Below, piece by piece: positions 7,765-14,712 of a DNA stretch of 34,806 bases. The DNA comes from Prevotella sp. (GTDB lineage: Bacteria > Bacteroidota > Bacteroidia > Bacteroidales > Bacteroidaceae), in NCBI GenBank assembly GCA_017474925.1, contig JAFVGN010000013.1, positions 1 through 34,806 on the forward strand, written 5' to 3'. The notes below the pieces were generated by a model that did no database searches, was not told the origin of the DNA, and was given only the letters and a program-made list of their open reading frames with translations. Position 1 is the first letter of the stretch; each line of letters begins with the position of its first letter. The translations under genes were made by a program, and so were the position numbers.

Positions 7765-8985
7765 TCAATCCAGGCAGAAGTCAAGGGCGGCTGTTATCTG
7801 ATCTTTGTCCAGATGCTGGCCGATGAATACAAGTTTCTGCATACGGTCACCATATTGCTCATCCCAGTCGCGACGCAACTGAGGGTTCTGCATCATCATC
7901 AGCTGAAGCTCGTCCTGAGGCATGGTAGCATACCACTGGCCTGCATTGCGTAACGACACCTGACGGCCAGCCTGCTCAAAGACGTAACAGATGTCTTCCT
8001 CGCCCTTGAAGTAGCAGATGCCTTTTGCACGGATGATGCTCTTGGGCCACTTTCGTGCAACGAACTCGTCGAAGAGTCCAAGATTCAAGGGACGACGGGC
8101 ATAGTACACAAAGGTACCAATGCCATACTCCTCGGCCTCACCCTCATCATGATGATGATCGTGGTGATGGTGATGATCGTGGTGCTCATGATGCTCATGG
8201 TGCTCGTGATGGTGATGTCCATCCTCGTCATCATCGTCGTCATCATCGTCGTGGTGGCCTTCCAGTTCCTGAATCCAGGCGGCAGAGGTGGCTACTTCCT
8301 CGAAATTGAACTTTTCGGTATGGATGATCTTTTCCAAATCGACATTGCCATAGTCGCATTCAATAATATCTGCCTTGGGCTGGATGGCACGGATGATGCG
8401 GTGCACCTGAGCCAACTCGTCCTTCGATATTTCGGAGGCTTTGTTCAGCAGGATGATGTTGCAGAACTCAATCTGCTGGATGACCAGATTCTCAATATCC
8501 TCCTCATCGATGTTCTGACGCAGCAAATCGTTACCGCTACCGAACTCGTCACGCATACGCAAGGCATCGACTACCGTCACGATACAGTCAAGTTGCAGAT
8601 AGCCATCCTTCACGTATTCCGGTCCGAGGGTGGGAATGTTAACAATGGTCTGTGCGATGGGAGCTGGCTCGCAAATACCGCTGGCCTCGATGACGATATA
8701 GTCAAAACGCTTCATGGACGTTATGTCACGTAACTGCTCCACCAGGTCCATTTTCAGGGTGCAACAGATACAACCGTTTTGCAGGGCTATCAGCGAGTCA
8801 TCCTTCTGACCTACCACTCCACCCTTCTCTATCAAGTCGGCATCGATGTTCACCTCACCGATGTCATTGACAATAACGGCAAATTTGATACCCTGTTGAT
8901 TCTGCAGAATACGGTTCAGCAAGGTGGTCTTGCCACTGCCCAGATAACCCGTGAGCAGCAATACGGGAATGTTCTTGATAGTCAT
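7765..8985 (-). CDS. CobW/COG0523 G3E GTPase metallochaperone with His/Asp-rich loop
   Basis: G3E-family P-loop GTPase that delivers metal (usually zinc, sometimes cobalt) to target proteins. Seen: P-loop GYLGSGKT (13-20), NDIGE (40-44), the metal-binding CICC motif (72-75), VIEASG (98-103), and NKAS (181-184) in place of the usual NKxD. A stretch of Asp then His at 243-280 is expected to bind several metal ions. The C-terminal CobW domain follows (TFVYYARRPLNLGLF, the latter part with WDEQYGDRMQKLVFIG). Length 406 is normal for the family. It is alone on its strand behind a strong promoter and convergent with the BtuB-like receptor. I saw no Zur box, so zinc control cannot be claimed. Confidence 0.9.
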   Translation of the reverse strand: MTIKNIPVLLLTGYLGSGKTTLLNRILQNQQGIKFAVIVNDIGEVNIDADLIEKGGVVGQKDDSLIALQNGCICCTLKMDLVEQLRDITSMKRFDYIVIEASGICEPAPIAQTIVNIPTLGPEYVKDGYLQLDCIVTVVDALRMRDEFGSGNDLLRQNIDEEDIENLVIQQIEFCNIILLNKASEISKDELAQVHRIIRAIQPKADIIECDYGNVDLEKIIHTEKFNFEEVATSAAWIQELEGHHDDDDDDDDEDGHHHHEHHEHHEHHDHHHHHDHHHDEGEAEEYGIGTFVYYARRPLNLGLFDEFVARKWPKSIIRAKGICYFKGEEDICYVFEQAGRQVSLRNAGQWYATMPQDELQLMMMQNPQLRRDWDEQYGDRMQKLVFIGQHLDKDQITAALDFCLD

Positions 8986-9016
8986 ATCTTCTGTTCTTCT
9001 TTTTTATTTTGGCGTG

Positions 9017-9048
9017 CAAAGTTAAACAAAATATCGGAGTTTTGCAAA
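9017..9048 (-). promoter_or_regulatory. Promoter of the CobW-family gene
   Basis: Minus strand TTTG (9045-9048), 20-nt spacer, TAACTTTG (9017-9024): a full match to the Bacteroidetes sigma-ABfr promoter, 32 bp before the GTPase ATG. Confidence 0.8.
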
Positions 9049-9093
9049 CTCAGCCTTACATTATTTAAAAAGGTACGCAAAAAAGTATTAAAA

Positions 9094-9121
9094 TATGACC
9101 TATGTACTATGTACTATGAAG
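9094..9121. repeat. 7-bp tandem array (4 units) in the pgk promoter region
   Basis: Four consecutive heptamers, TATGACC, TATGTAC twice, TATGAAG. They occupy the place where the -33 element of the pgk promoter would be expected, so they may have altered it. Confidence 0.75.
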
Positions 9122-9130
9122 TAAATTTCG

Positions 9131-9138
9131 TACCTTTG
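9131..9138 (+). promoter_or_regulatory. Bacteroidetes -7 element of pgk
   Basis: TACCTTTG about 50 bp upstream of the pgk ATG; a good -33 TTTG is not evident because the region is filled by heptamer repeats. Confidence 0.65.
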
Positions 9139-9189
9139 TAGCTGTTTAAATTTGAAAGTTTAATTATTCGAATTATTAATATTAGCATT

Positions 9190-10461
9190 ATGACAATCAA
9201 CGAAATGAATTTTGCCGGTAAGAAGGCAATTGTACGTGTAGATTTTAACGTACCTCTGGACGAGAATGGTAAAATAACTGACGACACCCGCATCCGCGGT
9301 GCTCTTCCCACCCTGAAGAAGATTCTGGCTGACGGTGGTGCTGTCATCATCATGTCGCACATGGGCAAGCCCAAAGGCAAGGTGGATATGAAGAAATCGC
9401 TGGGTCAGATTCGCGAGGCCGTTGAAAAGGCATTAGGCGTTCCCGTGGCTTTTGCTCCCGACTGCGCCAAGGCTCAGGAGCAGGCTGCTGCCCTGAAGAT
9501 GGGTGAAGCCCTGTTGCTGGAGAACCTGCGTTTCTATCCTGAGGAGGAAGGCAAGCCTGTAGGCGTTGAGAAGGGAACTCCTGAATACGACGAAGCCAAG
9601 AAGGCCATGAAAGCCAGCCAGAAGGAGTTTGCCAAGACACTGGCTTCCTATGCTGACTGCTATGTGATGGACGCCTTTGGTACTGCTCACCGTAAACACG
9701 CATCCACCGCTGTCATTGCCGACTACTTTGATGCTGACAACAAGATGCTCGGTCTGCTGATGGAAAAAGAAGTACAGGCTGTTGACAACGTGCTGTCAAA
9801 CATTAAGCGTCCGTTCGTTGCCATCATGGGAGGATCGAAGGTATCTTCTAAGATTGGTATCATTGAGAACTTGCTGGGCAAGGTTGACAAGCTCATTCTC
9901 TGCGGTGGTATGACCTATACTTTTGCCAAGGCTCATGACGGTGAAATCGGTGACTCTATCGTTGAGCTCGACAAGCTGGATGTAGCTCTGGGCGTAGAGG
10001 CTCTGGCCAAGAAGAACGGTGTTGAGCTGGTTCTGGGAACTGACTGCACAGCCACCAATGGTTTGGACTTCGATACCATGACTGTAAAGCCCGGTTCAGA
10101 AATCATCAACTGCCCCAGCGACAAGGTTCCTGCAGGTTTCGAGGGTGTGGATGCCGGTCCTGAGAGCCAGAAGGCATTCGCTGATGCTATCGAGGGTGCC
10201 AAGACTATCCTGTGGAATGGTCCTGCCGGTGTCTTCGAGTGCGACGATTTCACAGCCGGAAGCCGCGCTATTGGCGATGCTATTGCCAAGGCTACTGCCG
10301 AGGGAGCTTTCTCACTCATTGGTGGTGGTGACTCTGTGGCTTGCGTCAACAAATTTGGCCTGGCCGATCAGGTAAGCTACATCTCTACTGGTGGCGGTGC
10401 CCTGCTCGAAGCTATTGAGGGTAAGGTGCTCCCAGGTGTAGCAGCCATCAAAGGCGAATAA
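9190..10461 (+). CDS. pgk: Phosphoglycerate kinase
   Basis: Cytosolic glycolytic enzyme transferring phosphate between 1,3-bisphosphoglycerate and ADP to give 3-phosphoglycerate and ATP. Seen: the signature [16 protein letters not shown] near the N-terminus, [35 protein letters not shown], the hinge/nucleotide region [27 protein letters not shown] and the C-terminal [13 protein letters not shown] and [13 protein letters not shown]. Length 423 matches Bacteroidales enzymes. Codon use is strongly biased, as expected of a highly expressed gene. It has its own promoter; a lipoprotein gene follows 42 bp later. Confidence 0.98.
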   Translation: MTINEMNFAGKKAIVRVDFNVPLDENGKITDDTRIRGALPTLKKILADGGAVIIMSHMGKPKGKVDMKKSLGQIREAVEKALGVPVAFAPDCAKAQEQAAALKMGEALLLENLRFYPEEEGKPVGVEKGTPEYDEAKKAMKASQKEFAKTLASYADCYVMDAFGTAHRKHASTAVIADYFDADNKMLGLLMEKEVQAVDNVLSNIKRPFVAIMGGSKVSSKIGIIENLLGKVDKLILCGGMTYTFAKAHDGEIGDSIVELDKLDVALGVEALAKKNGVELVLGTDCTATNGLDFDTMTVKPGSEIINCPSDKVPAGFEGVDAGPESQKAFADAIEGAKTILWNGPAGVFECDDFTAGSRAIGDAIAKATAEGAFSLIGGGDSVACVNKFGLADQVSYISTGGGALLEAIEGKVLPGVAAIKGE

Positions 10462-10503
10462 TCTTTGACCCCAGTGCAAAGAACTGATTTAAAAGCAAAC
10501 GGA

Positions 10504-11376
10504 ATGAAACACATTCTTATATTATTAGCGATGGTCGCAGCTCTTACAGCTTGCGGCCATCGTGCTTCTGACGGCAACGCACAGCAGTTTGCCGTAGACA
10601 GCATCGGACTGGATCGAGAGGACTCAACAACCTGTATCAAGATCAGCGTAGACTGGCCCACGAGTGGCAACAAGGCATTGCAAGACAGCATTCGCCAGTA
10701 CATTTGTGAGGAACTGGCTGTCAAGCCATACGAGGAAGGGAAACCGGAGGCAAAGATATACGATGACGGAAAAAGCGCCATCGAGGCAACCTCCAAGGAA
10801 AACTACGAGTTTATGCAGACCAGAAAAGAGGAAGCCAACAGCGAAGGATGGGGTCAAGGCATGCAGTTCTCGCTTTATATAAACATCTTGAAGATGGACG
10901 AGAGCGACACGTACGTAACCTATTTATCGAAGAACGAAGGCTTTATGGGTGGTGCCCACGGCTATGCGCTGGCAACAGGTCAGACTTTTCGCAAGAGCGA
11001 CGGCAAGCGGATTGGCTACAGTACGGAATACAACCAAGAGACAGAAAGCTTTGAAATCAAGAACCAAACACTTTTTGCCGATACGAAGTCACCCAAGCTG
11101 GCAGCTCTCATCAAGGAAGGTGTGCGCAGCTACTTCACGGATTTCGATGAGGACGTGTCTTCCGACGAGCGTCTAAAGGACATACTCAATGGTGTGGACG
11201 ACGTGAACAACATTCCGCTTCCAAGTGACGCACCCTGCTTCACTAAAGAAGGACTTTCCTTCTGTTACCAGCAGTACGAGATAGCTCCCTACGCCGTAGG
11301 ATTGATCAGCTTCACGATACCCTATGCTGAGATTCGTCCTTTCCTGACAGCTGACGCCCAAGATTTGATAAAATAA
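10504..11376 (+). CDS. DUF3298/RsiV-like lipoprotein
   Basis: A 290-residue predicted lipoprotein. The start at 10504 (MKHILILLAMVAALTAC) is preferred over an upstream ATG at 10465 because it places the signal peptide and lipobox LTAC|G at the N-terminus. The rest matches the DUF4163-plus-DUF3298 architecture known from RsiV and many Bacteroidetes periplasmic proteins: YVTYLSKNEGFMGGAHGYALATGQTF is the characteristic 'GGAHG' segment, and the end (SFTIPYAEIRPFL) the closing strand. In RsiV this fold binds lysozyme, but no sigma-factor anchor is present here, so the role is unknown. Located behind pgk with no obvious functional tie. Confidence 0.8.
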   Translation: MKHILILLAMVAALTACGHRASDGNAQQFAVDSIGLDREDSTTCIKISVDWPTSGNKALQDSIRQYICEELAVKPYEEGKPEAKIYDDGKSAIEATSKENYEFMQTRKEEANSEGWGQGMQFSLYINILKMDESDTYVTYLSKNEGFMGGAHGYALATGQTFRKSDGKRIGYSTEYNQETESFEIKNQTLFADTKSPKLAALIKEGVRSYFTDFDEDVSSDERLKDILNGVDDVNNIPLPSDAPCFTKEGLSFCYQQYEIAPYAVGLISFTIPYAEIRPFLTADAQDLIK

Positions 11377-11394
11377 AACGATTACGTTTAATAT

Positions 11395-11422
11395 TTCATA
11401 ATTCATGATTCGTCATTCGTAA
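11395..11422. repeat. 7-bp tandem array (4 units), intergenic
   Basis: Four heptamers TTCATAA, TTCATGA, TTCGTCA, TTCGTAA between the lipoprotein gene and the next promoter, ending 8 bp before the -7 box at 11431. Confidence 0.8.
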
Positions 11423-11430
11423 TTATTTAT

Positions 11431-11438
11431 TATCTTTG
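11431..11438 (+). promoter_or_regulatory. Bacteroidetes -7 promoter element
   Basis: TATCTTTG, 29 bp before the ATG at 11468; probably drives the small protein plus the three dehydrogenase/lactonase genes downstream. Confidence 0.65.
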
Positions 11439-11467
11439 CATCGTAAAACTATTTAAAACTAAAAAAT

Positions 11468-11722
11468 ATGAGCAAGAAATTTCTAATTGGAGACCGCACG
11501 AAGGACGAGTGGATTTCTGTACTGGACACTGAGAACAAGAAACTGGAGTTTACCAACCATCTGGCATCAGCCAAGGAGTTCAAGGGTTTCGAGGACACCA
11601 AGAATGAGCTGAAGAAGTTGATAGAACAGACTGGAGGCTATTTCCAGGACCTTCAGGTTTATGTCCTGGGAGAAGACAACAAAGCTCACCGTCCGGACGA
11701 ACGCGACATGATGCCGTGGTAA
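11468..11722 (+). CDS. Small conserved-looking protein of unknown function
   Basis: An 84-residue, charged, soluble protein without signal peptide or membrane segment, starting MSKKFLIGDRTKDEW and ending in DERDMMPW. It has its own promoter and normal codon use, and its stop is 16 bp before the aldo/keto reductase start, so it is probably the first gene of that operon. I do not recognise the family. Confidence 0.7.
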   Translation: MSKKFLIGDRTKDEWISVLDTENKKLEFTNHLASAKEFKGFEDTKNELKKLIEQTGGYFQDLQVYVLGEDNKAHRPDERDMMPW

Positions 11723-11738
11723 AGTGAAGAATAGTAGC

Positions 11739-12686
11739 ATGCAATATCGAAAATTAGGAAAAACAGGATTAGAGGTGTCGGAGCTGGGCTTCGGCGCCTC
11801 TTCGTTGGGTGGTGTATTCCATTCTTTCAACGAGAACCGAGGCATTGATGCCGTGTTTGCTGCCGTCGAGGCTGGCATTAACATCATTGACGTGTCACCC
11901 TATTACGGTCACTACAAGGCAGAGACCGTGCTGGGCAAGGCCCTGAAGGACATTCCTCGCGACAAGTTCTATCTCTCTACAAAGGTGGGTCGTTACGGTA
12001 AGGACGGTGTCAACACCTGGGACTACTCTGCCCGTCGTGCCAAGGAAAGTGTCTACGAGAGCTTAGAACGTCTGCACATCGACTATATAGACATTATCAA
12101 TGTTCACGACATTGAGTTCCAAGGCCGTATGGAAGGTGGACTGCAGAAGGTAGTCGACGAGACACTACCTGCCCTACACGAACTGAAGAGCGAAGGAGTT
12201 GTCCGCCATGTGGGCATTACCGACTTGCAACTGGAGAACCTACAATGGGTCATTGAGCACTCAGAGCCGGGAATGGTGGAAAGCGTCATGAACTTCTGTC
12301 ACTACTGTCTTTGTGATGACAAGCTGATTGACTTTCTCGATTTCTTTGAAGAGCGCGGCATCGGTGTACTTTCAGCATCCCCCTTCTCGATGGGGCTGTT
12401 GACAGAACGCGGTGTACCCGACTGGCATCCGGCACCCAAGCCATTGGTGGAGGTCTGCAAGAAAGCAGCCGACTACTGCAAGACGAAAGGCTACCCCATT
12501 GAGAAGCTGGCCATGCAGTTCTCGTGCTCCAATCCCCGCATCGCCTCGACGGTATTTAGCACCACGCGTCCAGAAGCCATCAAGACCAATCTTGATTATC
12601 TGTCAGAACCGATGGACGAGCAACTGGTTCGTGAAGTGCGTGACATCATAGGTGACCAACAGCGTGTCAGCTGGGCAAATACTTAG
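11739..12686 (+). CDS. Aldo/keto reductase, L-galactose/L-fucose dehydrogenase-like
   Basis: NAD(P)-dependent oxidoreductase of the aldo/keto reductase fold, 315 residues. Start at 11739 (MQYRKLGKTGLEVSELGFG), the canonical family N-terminus, rather than an upstream GTG. Seen: the catalytic set D (NIIDVSPYYG), Y, K (LSTKVGRYG) and H (INVHDIEF), followed by VRHVGITD and a C-terminal cofactor region (STTRPEAIKTNLDYL). The sequence style (SSLGGVFHSFNENRGI, DYSARRAKESVYESLERLHIDYIDIINVHDIEF) is that of L-galactose dehydrogenases and related L-fucose/L-rhamnose oxidising enzymes. The next genes, a lactonase-type amidohydrolase and a zinc dehydrogenase, support oxidation of an L-sugar to a lactone. 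Confidence 0.8.
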   Translation: MQYRKLGKTGLEVSELGFGASSLGGVFHSFNENRGIDAVFAAVEAGINIIDVSPYYGHYKAETVLGKALKDIPRDKFYLSTKVGRYGKDGVNTWDYSARRAKESVYESLERLHIDYIDIINVHDIEFQGRMEGGLQKVVDETLPALHELKSEGVVRHVGITDLQLENLQWVIEHSEPGMVESVMNFCHYCLCDDKLIDFLDFFEERGIGVLSASPFSMGLLTERGVPDWHPAPKPLVEVCKKAADYCKTKGYPIEKLAMQFSCSNPRIASTVFSTTRPEAIKTNLDYLSEPMDEQLVREVRDIIGDQQRVSWANT

Positions 12687-12704
12687 GATATCAACAGTTG
12701 CGTT

Positions 12705-13616
12705 ATGACTACCATTATTGATGCACATGCACATCTGTGGCTGAATCAGGATACCATTGTCAATGGTTTCCCTATTTACCAACTGGAGCCTAATCGTAGC
12801 CGTTCGCTGTTCTTTGGCGAGGAGCGACAAATGCTGCCGCCTTGGATGACTGACGGCCAGAATACCGCAGAACGGTTTCTGTCGAACATGGACTATGCGC
12901 AGGTCTCTGCTGCCGTCATCACACAGGAGTTCATCGACGGTCTGCAGAACAGCTATCTCATGCAAGTGCAGCGTCGCTATCCTGAACGTTTCTTTTGTTT
13001 TGGCATGCCTGAAACACGCCAACCAGGTTTCCTTGATGAGGCAAAAAGCCTGATCCAAGAAGGCTTCCGCGGTATCAAGATTCCTGCCGCCCGATTGCCA
13101 CAGCAGTTTCTGAATGACGAGATGATGCAGATGTTCTGCCTGATGGAGCAGCATGGTATCATCCTCGGCATCGAACTGGCTGACGGTGATGCGCAGGTGT
13201 CCCAGATGGAAGAAGTCATCCAGCAATGCCCACTATTGAAGATTGCCATCGGCCACTTCGGCATGGTGACACGTCCCAACTGGATGAGCCAGATACGTCT
13301 GGCCCGCCACAAGAACGTCTACATCGAGAGCGGTGGTATCACTTGGCTCTTCAACGACGAGTTCTACCCTTTCCCATCGGCCATTCGTGCCATCCGTGAG
13401 GCTGCCGATGCCGTTGGTATGGAGAAACTGATGTGGGGTTCGGACTATCCACGCACCATCACAGCCATCACCTACCGCATGTCGTACGACTTCGTCACTA
13501 AGAGCAAGGATCTGACGGACGGTGAGAAGCGTCTATTCCTCTCAGACAACGCAAAAATGTTCTTTGGATTCGGAGACTTAATAGAATTACCGTATATTAA
13601 AAATATGAGCGAATGA
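12705..13616 (+). CDS. Amidohydrolase family 2, probable sugar lactonase
   Basis: A 303-residue metal-dependent hydrolase of the amidohydrolase-2 group, which includes L-fuconolactonase and related sugar lactonases. Seen: HxH motif IDAHAHLW (H8, H10), the lysine/strand GFRGIKIPAARLP, the metal-ligand histidine IAIGHFGM, and the terminal aspartate in LMWGSDYPR. It starts 18 bp after the aldo/keto reductase and overlaps the zinc dehydrogenase start by 4 bp (ATGA), so the three are one operon. The expected job is opening the lactone produced by the reductase to a free aldonate. Substrate identity is inference from gene order. Confidence 0.78.
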   Translation: MTTIIDAHAHLWLNQDTIVNGFPIYQLEPNRSRSLFFGEERQMLPPWMTDGQNTAERFLSNMDYAQVSAAVITQEFIDGLQNSYLMQVQRRYPERFFCFGMPETRQPGFLDEAKSLIQEGFRGIKIPAARLPQQFLNDEMMQMFCLMEQHGIILGIELADGDAQVSQMEEVIQQCPLLKIAIGHFGMVTRPNWMSQIRLARHKNVYIESGGITWLFNDEFYPFPSAIRAIREAADAVGMEKLMWGSDYPRTITAITYRMSYDFVTKSKDLTDGEKRLFLSDNAKMFFGFGDLIELPYIKNMSE

Positions 13617-14629
13617 AAGCAATACAAATTACCGAACCTTCCGTGATGAAGGTTGTAGACATGGAGAAGCCTCTGTGTGGCGCTGACGAGGTGCTGCTGA
13701 AGATTCACTATGTCGGCTTTTGCGGTAGTGACCTGAACACCTACCGCGGACTGAACCCCATGGTGAAGATGCCCGTTATTCCTGGGCATGAGATTGGTGC
13801 CGAGATAGCCGAGACAGGGGCTAACGTACCAGCCCACCTGAAGCAGGGCATGGCCGTCACCGTCAATCCCTATACCAACTGCGGACATTGTCCCTCTTGC
13901 AAAAACCGTCGCTACAACGCCTGCGAGCATAATGAGACACTCGGTGTACAGCGCAATGGCGCCATGCGCGAATATATTGCCTTACCTTGGCAGAAAGTGA
14001 TCCCCATCGGAAACATTACCGTCGAGCATGCAGCCATTATCGAACCGATGTCTGTTGGCTTCCATGCCGTCAGCCGCGCACAGGTGGTCGATACTGACAC
14101 CGTTATGGTCATCGGCTGTGGCATGGTAGGTGTAGGTGCCGTGGTGAGAGCCATCATGCGTGGCGCTAAAGTCATCGCCTGCGACATGGATGACGAGAAA
14201 CTTGCCATAGTCCGTGACTTAGGTGCAGAGTACACCATCAATTCGGCCAAGGAGAATGCCCATGAGCGTCTGCAAGAGATAACTGGCGGTACTGGTCCTG
14301 ATGTTGTCATCGAGGCCGTCGGTGCTCCTGCCACCTACCAGATGGCAGTCAACGAAGTGGCTTTTACTGGCCGCGTAGTCTGCATCGGCTATGCCAAGCA
14401 GGACGTTTCGTTCACCACGAAGCTCTTTGTACAGAAAGAACTCGATATCCGAGGCTCGCGCAATGCCCAGCCTGAGGACTTCGAGGGTGTCATCCGATAT
14501 CTGGAAAAGAACAACCCTCCATACGACATTCTCATTTCCAACGAGGTAACACCCGAACATGCTGAAGAGGCCATGCAACAATGGATGCAGGCTCCTGCCA
14601 AAGTATTCCGCATCCTAGTGAAATTCTGA
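13613..14629 (+). CDS. Zinc-dependent alcohol dehydrogenase, L-galactonate/sugar-acid oxidoreductase-like
   Basis: Medium-chain dehydrogenase, 338 residues. Seen: catalytic zinc site GFCGSDLNTYRG with the following GHEIGAE, the structural zinc cluster NCGHCPSCKNRRYNAC, the NAD-binding VIGCGMVGVGAVVRAI and the acidic residue after it (ACDMDDEKL), which favours NAD over NADP. The sequence belongs to the group that oxidises sugar acids and polyols (L-galactonate 5-dehydrogenase, threonine/sorbitol dehydrogenase relatives). As the last gene of the operon it would oxidise the aldonate formed by the lactonase. No dehydratase or aldolase is present next to it, so the later steps must be elsewhere. 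A bidirectional terminator follows. Confidence 0.8.
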   Translation: MKAIQITEPSVMKVVDMEKPLCGADEVLLKIHYVGFCGSDLNTYRGLNPMVKMPVIPGHEIGAEIAETGANVPAHLKQGMAVTVNPYTNCGHCPSCKNRRYNACEHNETLGVQRNGAMREYIALPWQKVIPIGNITVEHAAIIEPMSVGFHAVSRAQVVDTDTVMVIGCGMVGVGAVVRAIMRGAKVIACDMDDEKLAIVRDLGAEYTINSAKENAHERLQEITGGTGPDVVIEAVGAPATYQMAVNEVAFTGRVVCIGYAKQDVSFTTKLFVQKELDIRGSRNAQPEDFEGVIRYLEKNNPPYDILISNEVTPEHAEEAMQQWMQAPAKVFRILVKF

Positions 14630-14641
14630 ATCGAGTACAAC

Positions 14642-14675
14642 AAAAAAAGGAACACCGGTTGGCGTTCCTTTTTTT
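14642..14675. terminator. Bidirectional intrinsic terminator
   Basis: A7, then GGAACACC, GGTT loop, GGCGTTCC, then T7; one mismatched pair in the stem. It sits between the convergent ends of the sugar-acid operon (plus) and the EF-G-like gene (minus) and has a U-tract in both directions. Confidence 0.85.
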
Positions 14676-14712
14676 ATGGTGGAGGCATTGGCGGAAAAAC
14701 CGCCAAATACCA

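Noticed and set aside
8149-8733. Plus-strand frame rich in Met/Val/Ile opposite the CobW gene
   Set aside because: Antisense of the His/Asp-codon run; the minus-strand frame has all G3E motifs.
10465-10503. Upstream ATG as start of the DUF3298 lipoprotein
   Set aside because: It would put 13 polar residues ahead of the signal peptide; the ATG at 10504 gives a normal lipoprotein signal.
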